DNA of 64,000 nt from Viscum album (Eukaryota; Streptophyta; Magnoliopsida; Santalales; Viscaceae). The stretch's first letter is position 1. Each line of letters begins with the position of its first letter. The position numbers and the translations under genes were made by a program. Below, one piece after another: positions 1 through 12,929 of this stretch. Below the pieces are notes generated by a model, which was given only the letters and a program-made list of their open reading frames with translations, was not told where the DNA came from and searched no databases. The stretch lies in contig OY728122.1 in assembly GCA_963277665.1 (NCBI GenBank), positions 1,980,662,883-1,980,726,882 on the forward strand, read 5' to 3'.

Positions 1-480
1 AGAGTCCTTCATCAGCCTATCAACAACAACCCACACAAAATCATTACCTCATGGAAAACTCAAAAAACTAGTTACAAAATCCATTGCGACATCATCTGAT
101 TTCCACTCTAGGATTGGTAATAGCTATAACTTCCTAGTTGGATATAGAAGATCTTCCTACACCTAATGATTGGCAGAACAACTTGTAACAAAACCAACTG
201 CTTCTTGCTTCATACTCAGCCACCAATACTGGCGATGTAAGTTATGGTACATCTTGGTGACTCTGGGATTCACTGCCCAAAAAAAAGAATGAAACTCATG
301 AATTATCTCCTCATGTATATACATTGGAACACAAAAACATCCATGGATACATATGATTTCATTATTTTTTGCAGTCCAACCAGGTGGAGGGTCCTAACCT
401 GCCACACAATCCTCTAGAACTTGTCCTTCAAAATCTAACAGGTACATTTTCCTAAATTTTTCCTATAGAGTAGAGGTAAC
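1..480 (-). pseudogene. Ty3/gypsy integrase, N-terminal part and start of catalytic core (V), partial
   Basis: Integrase inserts the cDNA copy into the host chromosome. On the minus strand at about 40-150 the residues LLPILEWKSDDVAMDFV are readable. They match the junction between the zinc-binding region and the catalytic core of plant Ty3/gypsy integrases (family form LPIPEWKW..I.MDFV). The aspartate of MDFV is the first of the D,D,E triad and is kept. A VWVVVDRLMK stretch follows, as in the family. The remaining two acidic residues and the C-terminus lie beyond position 1. At least two stops precede the core, so this copy is dead. Confidence 0.8.
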
Positions 481-689
481 AACTAAGAATGATATAAAAG
501 TGTTTCTACATATATCATGCACCTCTAGATGCATATTAGAGAAAAACATCATAATCTTCCACTCACTTATGTATTATTGTACTACTTGTATCCTGAGTCA
601 TCCTACTCAGTTCATCATCCACTGCATTTTCCCATACCAAATGTGTAAGCATGCTCAAAATCAAAAGATTGTAGGTACTCCAACTACAT

Positions 690-965
690 TCATAGTGTTA
701 GTTTTAGATCACATTTTGTCAATATATACTTGAGGCCTTTATGGTCTCTGTACACCCTAAAATGTTCTCTGATGAAATAATACCTCCAACAACGCAACAT
801 GTGAACAACTGATGTTATCTTGAGATCATTTATAGGGAAATTCCTCTCGTGAGGCATCAGCATCCAAGACCCATATAACACAACTAGATATCCATAAATT
901 AGCATGGCTCCTTAAATAATACCTAAAGCGTCATGGTAGACCGTGTAACTCAGGCCCTACTCTGA
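690..965 (-). pseudogene. Ty3/gypsy RNase H domain (V)
   Basis: RNase H degrades the RNA strand during reverse transcription. The open stretch at 690-905 reads MLMPHERNFPINDLKI, then YFIREHFRVYRDHKGLKYI. These match the family motifs S..L..HE.NYP.HDLE and F.VYTDHKSLKYI. Just upstream a YHDAL stretch stands where the family has Y.DAS, so the first catalytic aspartate is retained but its neighbour is changed. It lies between RT (right) and integrase (left), as expected for Ty3/gypsy pol. There is no intact start and the frame is lost on both sides. Confidence 0.85.
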
Positions 966-999
966 TAATATTAGGATTGGTGATGACGTCAACCTTCTT

Positions 1000-1850
1000 T
1001 TCTGCTCCTGAAGGGTAATCATTTTAGGACACTAACCACACCAAACATCATGCCCATTTTAGTCAATCCCATCAATGGAACTACTAAGCATGATAAATCT
1101 TGTATAAAATGTCTATAGTAACCAGCTAGCCCCATGAAACGACATATGTCAAAAACATTCATGGTTTGTTCCTAGGAAACTACTGTTCTTACCTTTTTAG
1201 GTAAACTGACACTCCATTCATTGAGATGATGTGACCTTAGAAGCGAATCTGATCCATCCGAAAGTGTCAATTTGTGAGAATGTCATATAAATGATTATAT
1301 CTCAATGTATTCAAAAAAATCTCAATATGGTTGGCATAGTCATTTCGATTGTGAGAATAACCCAAGATAACGTCCACAAAAACCACCAGAAATGATTCCT
1401 AGTATGCATGGAACAATTAGTCCATCAGTTCCATGAAATATACTAGCACATTTGTGAGACCAGATAGCCTAAAAAGATACTCGTATAATCCATACCTACT
1501 CCGAAAGGCGGTACAAGGTATGTATTCTTGTAGAACATGCAATTGATGATATCTGATCCTCAAGTCGAACTTCAAAAACATTGTATCTCCTCAAATATAA
1601 TCACACATATCATATATCAATGGAAAGGGATATCGGGTTTTAACCATCATCTAGATCAGTTTCTGATAGTCCCTATATATCCTAATAGATCCATCCGCCT
1701 TTTTCATAAAAAATGACTATTGAATCCCATGGAGAAGTACTCAGTTTGAAGAACCCTTTTGCCTTAAAATCTTCTAGATGCCTCTAGAGATTCTTCAACT
1801 CCATCGTAGAAATCCAGTAAGGAGGAATGGATTCTGGTGCAACTCCTAGA
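1000..1850 (-). pseudogene. Ty3/gypsy reverse transcriptase (V)
   Basis: The RT copies the element RNA into DNA. On the minus strand one reads, in family order: KKADGSIRI near 1690-1710 (family KKKDGS.R), a RYHQL segment near 1545, FRSRYGLYEYLF near 1490, GLTNV near 1460 (family FGLTNAP), then FLVVFVDVILGYS at about 1360-1400 and MGLAGYYRHFI near 1110. The catalytic box should be F.DD, but here it reads FVDV, so the second aspartate is lost. Stops fall in several places, for example in the segment just before the catalytic box. It continues into RNase H on its left. Confidence 0.85.
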
Positions 1851-1959
1851 ACTGTCTCGATGGAAAACTCCACCTCTTTATGTGGAGGTAAACTAGACAA
1901 GTCATTGAGAAATATATCCATGAATCACTCAACCACTATAGGGAAGTCCTCCTCACTCA

Positions 1960-2290
1960 ATCCCTAATCATCCACAAAAAAACTAGAAATATTAGCTATT
2001 AACCCACCAATCCAAAAATTCTCGAGTCTAGACCTTCTTTCATGGACATCCCACTCACCCTTATGAAAGAACAATTCACCCTTGTGAATGAAAAATTCAC
2101 CATATGATAATGTGAATGTCACCCTCTGGAAATAGCAGTCAACATATGATTCATTACCTATCATCCAGTCCATTCGGAGAATGACATCAAACACTCTCAC
2201 CTCGAGGACATACTGATCCGAAATAATGTGACACCCTCCTACCTAAAGGGGACACTCTATACACTGGCACACATCCCCGGTTCTAACTCC
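1960..2290 (-). pseudogene. Ty3/gypsy aspartic protease (V)
   Basis: The retroviral-type aspartic protease cuts the Gag-Pol polyprotein. The minus-strand open stretch at 1964-2200 reads VFDVILRMDWM, then a YVDC segment and QRVTFTL. This is the conserved C-terminal half of the plant Ty3/gypsy protease (family FDVILGMDWL...IDC...V.F). The glycine of ILGMDW is replaced by arginine. The active-site DSG box would lie to the right of 2290 and I could not read it with confidence. It sits between gag (right) and RT (left) as in other members. Confidence 0.75.
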
Positions 2291-2429
2291 CAAAGGTGTG
2301 TTTAGCATCAAATTCCCCTTAGATCATGAATAAAAAATATTGAGGATTTTAATCACTCATATAGAAATAAAACTGTGAGAGGAACCTGTACTGAAAAGAG
2401 AAGATGAAATAATCAAAACTAAAAAGAAC

Positions 2430-3450
2430 TTACATCTCAGATGTAGTTTCGCTGGGGTAAGAAATACACCAAGATGCCTCACCCATACCCTGACTAGAAC
2501 TAACATCGCAGGAAGCCTAAAAATAGCACTTCCTGCCTGAAGAAGTTGTTTTGCTGGGGTGAGAAATAGCACTCCAATGTTTTTTACCCCCATACTCCCT
2601 CAGGTTTGATTTTTTGATCAGAACCAGATTCAAAATATCAGGGATAAAAGCCAACCTAAACGCATACACAAGATATTTGATAGCATGTATGAAATCGTCC
2701 TCGAAGCATCTCACCCTCAATAGTTCATTAATTAGATACATCATCACAAATTTTCAAATATCTATAAATCATAACGATTATTCCATAACTATCATCACAC
2801 CCTGATCATGATGCATGAACTCACTAGCCTACTCTACTCATAGCGTCACGGGGTAAAAGAAATTGAAGAAGTGGGTCTAAAAATTAGTCCAATCCATATC
2901 TCATAGCCTATCATCCTGGTTCAAAACATCCCATCAGTTCTTCTCCGATCTACATAGAATATAAGTTGTGAGCCTGAACCTTAGATTAGGAGGCCTCTAC
3001 ATATGCTCCAAAATTTCCAACATGGACTCTAGACACAAATTCATACCCTCTAGACCTCTATCCCCTGAAAATATAGTAGGTTGATGCTACTGGAACACTT
3101 CTTTCAGCACAACCATAGACACGATAGGATTCAGTGGTCCCTGGAAGGTCTTTATATGTCTAAATAACCTTTTGAAGAACTGTTCCTCAACACTTTTGTC
3201 CAGAAAAACCCCTAGTTCGTTATATAGCACTATAGGAGGATCAACCGGTAGATTTTTTCCCACCGTCTCCAATGTATGGTTATTGAATCCCTCATGGAGT
3301 ACCCCTGGAAGTCGTCGTGGTGGAATGTCTCTAAAACTCCATACACACAAATTAAAAAATAACAGAATCTAATTACCCAAATCAATAGCATATGACAGCT
3401 CAAACCCTCCTAGAAACCATGCCCAACCCACAACCTGCTCCACTAGCCAT
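2430..3450 (-). pseudogene. Ty3/gypsy gag remnant (V)
   Basis: Gag forms the virus-like particle. The minus-strand open stretch at 3087-3350 contains EEQFFKRLFRHIKTFQG, then LNPIVSMVVLKEVFQ. This matches the start of the plant gypsy Gag core (family F..L.PP.F.G..DP..A..WL..I...F). A possible start is the ATG near 3430 on the minus strand, followed by ASGAG. Left of it the frame breaks repeatedly. A zinc knuckle is expected near 2430-2600 but is not clearly readable. The assignment rests on this motif plus the position directly before the protease. Confidence 0.6.
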
Positions 3451-5910
3451 GACTGAATAATAAACAATCATCAATCCTCTAGAAACTATTCCACTTACCC
3501 ACATATAATATAGGTCTAGGTGATACTATTTCCAATGAAAACACATATTTTAATTACATTTGAATGGTATTAAAAGTTCATTTTTGATCTTATGGTCATG
3601 AGTAAGTGGATCTTAACTTTGAACATCCATTCTCATCATTTGTGCACTTCATGCGTAATGTACACCAATTTAGGCCCAATGATTCATCTAATTTTAAATA
3701 ATATAATTATCTTTAATTTAATTTTACATTGTTCTAAATGTATCTAAACTTAAATATGAAAAATTTTCATTTAGGGATCAATGGATTATTCATAAATTAT
3801 TATAGAGATATTTGGTGATGAAAGGAAACAATTTGGAAAAGGTAGATTGGACACCAGCCCACCGATGAGAATGTGGGGCCCACAATAAAGCCCCAATGAA
3901 GCCCAAATTTCATTTGATGCTATAATAGATATCTAGAAACAAATAATTATTCAAGAGATAATGCTATTGTGGCCCCAATGGTTGTTATTAAGGTATCCCA
4001 AATAGAATATCAAATTCTGGGCCAGAATCTCTGGCCCAGAATGTTATCCCACTAAATCGGCCATAACTGCCGATCAAAAACTCCATATGGAGCCAAATTT
4101 TACAGAAGTATAGAAGACATACAGATACACAAAAAAATTTTATATGGACCACCAGGATTTAACAATATGCTTTCCCATATAGGAAGATCGTTCTTGGGGA
4201 GACAAGGAGTATAAAAAGTAAAGGAGGGAATCAATTTCTCCACTACTATACACCACCCTAAGGCCTAAATTAATTTAATAATTGGGAATACATTGATTGA
4301 GGCTCATAATAAGGCTTCCCAATTGCTAATTTAAGGTATTGGTGGGGAGGGTGAAGTTATCTCTTGTTTTTGATGTAATGTTATTATTCCAAAGTTCTAT
4401 TGAAATGTTTTCAATTGACATGTAAGTTTCTTTTTTGTATTTCTATGTTCCAAATCAACATTTTTATCATTTATTATTACCATTTCATTAATTAAAACTA
4501 TATAATCACAAATCACAATGATATATCTGTGTTTTGGTGAATTATTTCACACATAGGTTTGAATTTCATTCACACACATGGAGGTGTCCTCTTTATTTCA
4601 GCAATTTTAATTTCTTCAATCCAATTCTTGTAAGCCATATTCTACCCACCATTGAGAGTATACCATAAATGTAGGGATATTACGTTAATGGGTTTATTGT
4701 AGGATGATTAAAATGCTAGATTTAATGTTATTTAATGAAATAATTGTTCTTAATTTGAAAACTAATTAAAGACTTCCATTCTTCAGTTATTTCCACTCTT
4801 CATCTTCACTGTGTCTGAGGAAGCTAAATCAAAGTACTAAAATGATCATATAACTTGGGGAGATCATAAATTTGGTTCTATAAGTGTTTCATGGATTATT
4901 AATTGAGTTTAGTTAGAATCAAACAAAAAAAATGATGAAGGTAGTGTTATTTTGAAGAATGTATTCATCATGAATTAATAAAACTAATAGTTTCTAAAGA
5001 AGTAAAATTCATTCAATCCACCCCAAGAATCATCCTAAGATCAACCCATTTTCATTGAATTGAATTCACTTAGGTTTCTTAGTGTTCTTTAAAAACATAT
5101 AAAATCAAAACCATGTTGGCTACTTCATATCCAAAAATCCATCTCATAGGCATTGTATCTTAGGTATCTTCTTAGGTCTCAGTGGATTCGACAACCCAAG
5201 CTAGACTACAAGGATCATTCTACCTTCATCTCTTGGGTAAATTTGAGCATGAATCATCAAGTATCCATCCTTAATTTCTATTTTTAATCTCTTTTCACAT
5301 CATGTCATCCATGAAATTCAAAAAATGGTTTCCAACTCCAAATCCACGAGGTCCCATAACACCTCACGAACCCAAACATGGTTCCCATTCAACCGTACAT
5401 ATATCAAGTTCATTTACTATTAATTCCATTGATGCATCATTTACCAATTCATAAGGGCCCCTAATTTTACGGATTGAAATATGAAGTCACCCTTTATATA
5501 TATACTACACTCAAACTAACACAACAGTAGGCACAACTATCACACCAACTATCACAACAACATGTAATAATGAATGAATCCTAGATGACATGGCATAATA
5601 CATGACACATGATTATAAAACTATCAATATATTTCATGAGTTGGAATACCCTTATATCATTGCATTGTAAAAAAATAGAATGCACAAATTCATTAATAGT
5701 AACAACATGAATCACGTGTGTCACCCAATGATGAAATCAAATCAACAGTAATATAAAAATATAGAAAATCATAAAACCATTCAAGGAAATTTAGATTTTC
5801 CTTGTATATGGGGTAGTTACTCCCATACACACTTTATTACCAAACTCCATTTCATTCCTATCCCTATCTATCATCGCAAAACAGTAAGTCATAAGAGAAA
5901 GGAAATCATT
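3451..5910 (-). other. Long leader of element V between PBS and gag
   Basis: About 2.5 kb separates the PBS from the first recognisable gag. No retroelement domain is readable on either strand. The short open stretches are chance. Part of this interval (about 3560-4700) looks like a separate inserted LTR, listed separately. Element Z, related by its LTR, has a leader of similar or larger size, so a long untranslated leader may be a property of this family. Confidence 0.5.
3560..4700 (+). mobile_element. Possible solo LTR inside the V leader
   Basis: A TATA-like TATAAAAAG at 4210-4218 is followed by a purine-rich stretch and a pyrimidine-rich transcript-start-like region. A GC-richer block with GGGGCCCAC lies at about 3873-3883. 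This composition differs from the flanking leader and resembles plant LTR promoter regions. I could not find the TG/CA ends or a target duplication, so the boundaries are rough and the call is tentative. Confidence 0.25.
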
Positions 5911-5921
5911 GAATACCACTT
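5911..5921 (-). other. Primer-binding site of V (initiator-tRNA-Met type)
   Basis: On the minus strand the bases directly after the LTR read AAGTGGTATTC, close to the plant PBS TGGTATCAGAGC preceded by AAG. It directly abuts the LTR end GATGTTACA, which fixes the LTR boundary and the element's direction. Confidence 0.75.
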
Positions 5922-8419
5922 TGTAACATCCTCGACCAGATTCCACTCAACAGTTCCACAATCTCTATTGGTTACATGGCCACAAGTGCCTCTCCACAAA
6001 TTCCAGAGGCTCCCGAAAAGCAACTAGGGACTAAGTGAGTTAGTGTAGTGACTATTCCCTCATTACCAGAGTATCACAGTGGAATTCAAACATACGTTAA
6101 ATAGTGGAAGCAATGTAAACAACAGTCAACTCAAAATAAGAGAAGACCAGAATACTTATTAACACCAAGAACTATCTCATAGACAAAATGATAAAGATGA
6201 TTCAAGTAATCATGAAATCATCCCAAAAAATAAGTTGAAATAAAATACATTAAAAGTATCCCAGTATAAAAAAATACCAAAATTTTTCTGTAGCATTTCA
6301 AGCCTCAGCTTGGTCCAATGCTCCCTTACTCCAATGCCACAGTTAAAAACATGTACCCGAGCATTTTCCCCTATCATCACCTACAACCATGTAATCTATT
6401 TGGGTCCCTATGGAGGGACAAATAGGGTGTGAGATGATTATCCCAGTAGGCAACCACCAAGTTCTATACAACTCTAACAGCAACATAAAAAGTTCTAGAA
6501 AGTTCATAGAATTCAGTAATGAAAATGTATATTCCCCAGGCAAAAGGATACTACAATGTAAAACTAATAACCCTTAGGCTACCTACAAGAAGAGTAACCT
6601 CCCAAAAAGGAAGCTACTAAAAAGTAAAAAATCTCATATCCACACCATACATCCATCCATGTTATGTGACCCACAACCATGACTTACAAAAAAGTGAAGA
6701 ATCACACAACCATGAAATATAGTGAAGTGTAGACCACAAGGGCCAGATCCAAGGTGTCATGCATGAGGGAATCTATATAATTAATCAATACCATGAAGGA
6801 CCGGATCCAAGGAACTCATACAAGGAATCCAAATTTTGTCCCATGGGAATCCCAATGAAAACATGGTACATGCACTTGTTGGAGTCCTAGGAGCATGTAT
6901 ACTAACATGTCATCTGTGAGTCCAAGCAATCCAGATCCACGGGGTGGAAGACCCTGAGGCATCACATGGAATTAAGACCCAAGGGGCGGAGTCAACCCTA
7001 AGCATCCACTACTGTGTTCCCAACCCATGGAGAGTAGTCCATGGAACCTATAAAACCATTCATTCATGCATTCAAAATTCAACATTCAATTTCATGTGAA
7101 TATACCCATTCATATCCCCAAGAAAAATCCATGAGTATACCTACTCATTCAATCTATTTATCATTCCCCTTCCCCATGGGCCTACCCTCCAAAATTTTAC
7201 CAGTTAACAAGACATAAATAAATTTTTAATGGTAAAACCACCTATATCAACAATTTAATTTAGGAAAAACTACCAAAATAGGTAAAGTGCCACACGATAT
7301 CAATATTAAAGGAGGTAGTACATCTCCCATGAAGGTAGAAAAACCCATTAACGAATATATGGGATTACTCAAACTAGGAAAGAACAAGAACACTCCCCTT
7401 GGGTGGTTCAAAAAGGCATAAATAGATTAATTATTTATGTGCACCCCATGAGTGACCTAGAAATGAGCAGTGGGATCCAAAAAACATAAATGGAACATAA
7501 AAGCATCCTCATTAGGTCCGATTAAGACCACAAAGAGTAGCTCACTCAAAAACAGGGCCGCACCGGAATGTCTGGTGGGAGGCATATCAGCTGAATGCCT
7601 TAAAAAAAGAACAAAATCCGAATGAATTTATTGAACAAAAACCTCACCTTAGTAGTAGAGAGATCATACAATATAAAATCTTGATTAATATTGGTTTATT
7701 AGAAATATGAATAATAGACGAAGAACAATATATTAGGTCATATGACCTTAAAATCAAATATTGCAGTAGTTTTTTTAGATGAATCCAAAACAACTAAAAA
7801 TGAATTGAGGAATTACCACTGTGGATCTGATGAGATTTTCACTAATCAAAACTGAAGTTAGACGGAGAGTAGGGATTAATCCTTACCTCTGATGTCAAAG
7901 AAGAGATCCAGATAATGGGGTGTTTCTAGAATAAGAAAACCCAAATGTGTTTTAAAAAAATAAATTAGGGTTTTAATTAAAATCTGAAAAACTTACACAG
8001 TAGGGTCACACGGTTTACCCACATAGTAAACCAAACCATGTGAAAACCACACAAGGATCACTACCTCCAATAGGGAACATCCCATTGTTACCTTGTATGG
8101 GATGACTAACTGTGCAGTAATCGGGTGAAACTGACTTATAAAAAAATTTCTCATGGTCATGGAGACTCTAACGAATGATTTCTCAAATTATGTGGAAGCT
8201 ATTTAATCCCCATGCATAGTTGGACTAACCATGCTCAATCCACGCACAAACCATGCGTGAGGACATTTTCATCTGAAAAATTGGTTACGGGCTCTGAATA
8301 ATCCCCGAAAACCTAAAAAACACCCATTATCACCTGGGGTACATATGTAAGGCCATAAAAAAGTATTTAAACTAAAAAGAAAATCATTCACACCTTGTAA
8401 TAAAACAAGGGATCTTACA
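5922..8419 (-). repeat. 5' LTR of element V (2498 bp)
   Basis: The right end gives the LTR start TGTAAGATCCC on the minus strand, and the left end gives GAGGATGTTACA immediately followed by the PBS. The TG...CA ends are kept. The start (TG..AGATCC then AAGGTGTGAATG) and the last about 40 bp resemble the ends of the Z LTR at 45865-48232. The short open stretch at 6343-6543 inside it has no family resemblance and is taken as chance. Confidence 0.8.
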
Positions 8420-8424
8420 GGGTT

Positions 8425-11085
8425 TTACAAACATATATTAATATTTATTTTTTACATTATTATAGATTTATTACATAGAAATGTATATCATATTTATATT
8501 AGTGATATTATAATTTAGTAACGATGTTTTTTTGGCTATTATGATTAGAAACCTTGGTAAAAATATTATCACCATAGTAAAGGTTTAAAACTATTTATGT
8601 AACATTATAACAAAAAGATATGGTAAAAAAATCATATTAATTTTTACTATATTATAATCTGTCAAACCATATCAAATTTTCATAAAAATTAATTATATTA
8701 AGAACCACTTTATCATGAGTATGTCATTTATAATATTTAAACGATATGAATAATTACAATAGTGTCAGTCCCCTCATATATGAATGTTTTCCTCTTTAAC
8801 TTAGTTATTCAGTATAATTGATCAATATAGATCAATCTATTCCTTAAAAATACCTTCCCACATTTCCTACCTATGTCTGATAGGTTTTCTCTAACCAAAA
8901 GTCCACCCTATAATGATTATAGTGTAAGCTAAAGGACATTTCCCAATAAAGCTGTATACCTCTTATCTGATTTCATTCATGTTTATTTCTTCATATACCT
9001 CATTACATTATACCTTAATTACGATGTAAAATTATCATAAGTATCTAAAATATATTGATATTTCATCATTTATATTAAGAAAACTTTTTTATCAAATATT
9101 TGATCCAATGGGAAAACGAAAACATCGATCATGTGTACATGCAGACTACAATCTCCAAAAATGTTATGTTTCATTTTTCATCCCCACTAATAATAGATTT
9201 TTATCAATTTATATTTAATGAATATATAAAATATTTATGAAATAATTATGTGGTTTTAATAATATTATATTACATTACATATTAATTTTCCTAATCACTA
9301 AAAATGATATCTTCTCTCATGTATACAGGTTGACTCCCATCACCATGAAGTGTAGAGATTTTATTTTTGATTTATTTATTTTTAACATGGTGTGAAAAAT
9401 TATCATTTATATAAAAATAATTAATTATTAATGAATAATATTATATATCTGATGGAACTATGACCTCTTTGATCAATGTCATCCCACCAAAGTTGCATTC
9501 ATAGAATGAATTGATTGTCCTCAAAACACCCGACATGATTTTAAGTGATGTAGTAACTATATAATAGATGGTGATAAATTAAATAAAATAGTAAATAACA
9601 TGGTTATTAATATAGAAATGGTCCATGACAAGTTAAATAACTAATATAGGTTTATTTGATATGATTTTAAATGTTTATGTCTTGAGTTAGACTATAGGAA
9701 ATATTTTTAATTTGAAATAGTATTTTATAGTTTATAATGCATCTGTTATTCTCACTCAGTATACGATATATATAAATATTTAAAGAATATAATTTATATA
9801 ATAAAATTCATATTCATTTTAATATATGTCCATGTTTTACTTTATCCATGAATGATGAAATAAAAATCATTTTAATATTACACAAAAAGTTTATTTTTTA
9901 TCTATTTACAAAAGTCTGAAAGGAATTTTTTCTTAGATTTATAATAAGAATTGATTTTCCAAAAATAAAGACCGGTATTCCCTAGAAATCAAAATCTAAA
10001 GGATTACACATTTATTGAAATAATTTATTTTTTCCCACACTATTGTATATTATTTATTATAAGTGTTTTAAAAATGAGTATTATTTTTATCCTTATTGTT
10101 ATTTGAAGAAGAATGTTCTTTGTTATATATGTTAGAAATAATAAATTATAATATTTTAATAATTAAATTAAATATTTTATGTATTTTATGTATTTTATTA
10201 TCCATGTAAACTTTTTATAATGAAGTATTATCCAAATATAACTCCCCAATGTAAATATAAATTAATTAATTTTCTATGGTACATATGCTATAATTAATAG
10301 ATTCCTTTACTCAACTTGAAAGAGTTATTGAATGAGTGATTGCATGATTGATATGATTAATAAGTAACATAGTATATACCATACCATTATTTGGATTCCA
10401 ATAAATTTTGAGGTAGTTATTTTAATTTCATAAGGTAATATATTAATATCATTTATGAAGGACAATTATGTCATTTTATATAGTGAAAAGATAGTTTTTC
10501 AATGAAATGATTTAATAAGTACACATATTTTTCATGAAAATAATGTGATTACGAATTTAACATGTGGGAATCCTTATTATTTATTTTATAAAAATAATTA
10601 AAAAGTGATGTTGATTTATTAATAATGAAATGTAATATTTGGAGCATAATGAAAATTGTATAAAATTTAAAATTTAAATTGGATTTAATGATTTTACAAA
10701 TCAACTAATGACTTTCATTCTCTTTTAATCCATTATATAGAATTTATTTCTCATTATAAAATTTTAATGGTTATTCATAGGGAATAAGAATTACTCGGAT
10801 CAAAATCATGGTCTACCATTAATTTAAGTTATTCATCATAAAATAATGGAACTTATTTTTAATGAAACATGTTTAAAAATTTAATAATTTTTTAAAGCAA
10901 ATTACATTGAGAGGAAGTGATCAAATTGTATTTTAAGGGTATGATATATAAGAATATTTCCCTAATTCACTAATGCAATAATCCCAAAATTTCATGGTAA
11001 TGTGAGAAAATTCATTCCTTTATATTCAACTAATAATTATGGTATTATTTGGGCACTCAAATTTATAGATGATATAATGGAAAGG
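8425..11085 (+). repeat. LTR remnant of element W
   Basis: Landmarks match the 4 kb LTRs at 32317-36306 and 38839-42847. The 9125-9200 block (GTGTACATG.AGACTAC) pairs with 34140 and 40725. The 9455-9480 block (ATGACCTCTTTGATC) pairs with 41055. CATGACAAGT at 9630 pairs with 41265, and CTATGGTAC at 10275 pairs with about 35425. The roughly 1.1 kb at the LTR start is absent, consistent with V having inserted there. The right end is placed just before the PBS-like site. The short-unit array present in the other two LTRs is missing here. Confidence 0.5.
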
Positions 11086-11087
11086 AT

Positions 11088-11105
11088 AGGATATCATTAG
11101 TGGTT
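11088..11105 (+). other. PBS-like site of W
   Basis: GGATATCATTAG resembles TGGTATCAGAGC and lies about 500 bp before the gag core, the same spacing as in the gag-only element. It is degraded and read only by position and partial match. Confidence 0.35.
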
Positions 11106-11599
11106 CAAATATTAGTAAGAAATTTTGTTAATGATATGTTAATGTATTGATTTTTTTATCATGATAAATATTTGAGGATTCCCATGTTTCTTTATTTAAT
11201 TGTATTCTATATTAGAATGGTTCTCTATAGTGGAAGCAATGTTAATTAAACAGAATAACATCAGGAAGATAATATCCTTTTGAATAATCCACATGGAATT
11301 GTTGCAATCCGAATATTTAAGTTTTAGATGTGTTAATTATCTGTAAATAGGCTATTAATGGGGGAACCCATTCTAGATATTGACCAAACTATACATTTAG
11401 TGACATGTACATAGTGTATAATATTACATAATGAACCTTATGATATTTGGTGTAAGTTTTGATACAATGGTAAAGGAATTATACAAAAATTTTATAAATG
11501 GTTTATTCAACGTATTCATTTGTTATATATATAAAAATTTATTTATTCCCACTTATTTTTATGGTGAATATAATCAGTAGTGTTCATTGAATAATAATA

Positions 11600-12225
11600 T
11601 AAAGGGAAGAATTGGATATTTATTCAATGGAGTGGAAGAAATTTAAGGATCATTTCATGAAAAGCATTTTCCTATTGTTTTTCTACTTGGGATGGTAACT
11701 AAATTCACAGAATTGAAGGAAAATGTGGAGGAATCTATTTCCACCTATGAAGATAACATTTCAAGATATTCACTGAATAATGTAAATATTATTTAGTTCC
11801 ATGATAAAAATAATTAATTGTTTTACTCAAGATCAAAGGTATGTTTGTGAATATGTAAACCCTATTGTTTATATGAAATATTTTAGAAATTTAAACTTAA
11901 TTTGGATAAGTTCATGATAGTGTTTTTTGACTTATTCAAAATTAAATATATTAAGTAGTCCCGTTAGAAATGAAATTTATAGAATTGGTAGAAGAAATTC
12001 TAAGATAAATGTTTTTAATTTCACTCTTATGTTATGTGTGGTGAGAAGCATCCCAGGGAGTGTCTTCTAAATATGGAATGAGATATTGATGTGATATCCC
12101 ATGAAATTTGGTTTAATAATAAAATTTAAAGAATCATGGAAATGGAAATACCTAATGTGATAAGATATTTTTTAAATGTTTTAAATGGAATGAGTTGGGT
12201 CATTATACAGATATGATACCATTAA
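11600..12225 (+). pseudogene. Ty3/gypsy gag with zinc knuckle (W)
   Basis: Gag packages the element RNA. At about 11630-11680 the plus strand reads MEWKKFKDHFMKSIF. After one frameshift it continues PIVFLLGMVTKF, TELKENVEESISTYEDNI and SRYSLN, ending near 11780. This matches the plant retrotransposon Gag core (family W..F...F...YFP, EF..L.QG..SV.EY...F..L.RY). At 12173-12217 KCFKWNELGHYTDM is a CX2CX4HX4C zinc knuckle in which the second cysteine has become tryptophan and the last position is methionine. Several stops lie between the two blocks. Confidence 0.75.
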
Positions 12226-12364
12226 ATTGAAATAATGACGTTATTGAAGAAGATAATAAGAGGAAGTATTCAAAAAATTATATCATTATTACCATTAGGA
12301 ATACATGACCATCAAATATAATTGTTATAGGTATATTACATTTTTAATAAATATTGTGAAAAAG

Positions 12365-12420
12365 TATTGTTGGATTCGATGACTATACATTCTATTATTA
12401 TAATTAATTTTTATACTAAT
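12365..12420 (+). pseudogene. Ty3/gypsy protease active-site remnant (W)
   Basis: VLLDSMTIHSII stands where the family has LLDSGATHSFI. The catalytic aspartate and serine are kept, but the glycine of DSG is now methionine, so the site is not functional. It lies about 150 bp after the zinc knuckle and 550 bp before RT, the normal order. The rest of the protease is not readable. Confidence 0.65.
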
Positions 12421-12929
12421 GGAAATATAATAAAAATAAATAGATAATATAAATTTTTAAAAAACATAGTGGAAGTACTAAGTGAAAAATATTTATATTA
12501 ATATTTATATTATTATCTCTAGAATTTCTTTTCCTACGAATCATATTGTTTTCCCATTTTTTAGTTTGATTTTATTATATGTATAATTTCTTTCCAATTT
12601 ATCATTTCATAATAGTTTTAATATTTAATGAAGATATATATTTTTTTAGAGTGAAAATTATTATATATATAGGCTTTTTTTCTTTCTGTGATTACTTATT
12701 TCGATAATGAGAAACTGATTGAAGATTGTAGTTAACTTTATCTTGTTCCTAGTTTTGAAAAGCATGGAGTCGATTAGAATAGTTATGTTTAAGAGATAAA
12801 TGATTATATGTATATCTACCTTGAATAATTTAATTTTATATTGTTTATTAGTAGTTTGAGATTAAAATTGAATTAGATGAAGAAGATAATGTAATATCCT
12901 AAACCACTTATTGAATATCTCCATTAGAT

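Larger units (their letters stand above)
1..8419 (-). mobile_element. Element V: Ty3/gypsy LTR retrotransposon, 3' part outside window
   Basis: Read on the minus strand, domains run from right to left in Ty3/gypsy order: 5' LTR, PBS, leader, gag, protease, RT, RNase H, integrase. The integrase is cut by the left window edge, so the 3' LTR is not visible. All coding parts carry stops and frameshifts. Integrase after RNase H separates it from copia elements. Its LTR is related to that of element Z further right, which lies in the opposite orientation. The first bases after the LTR (8420-8424, GGGTT) would be one half of a target duplication, but the other half is outside the window. V appears inserted in the LTR of element W. 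Confidence 0.85.

Noticed and set aside
500..733. 77-codon plus-strand open stretch
   Set aside because: It overlaps the V RNase H/integrase region on the other strand and has no resemblance to known proteins.
3172..3372. Plus-strand open stretch of 66 codons
   Set aside because: Opposite-strand shadow of the V gag core.
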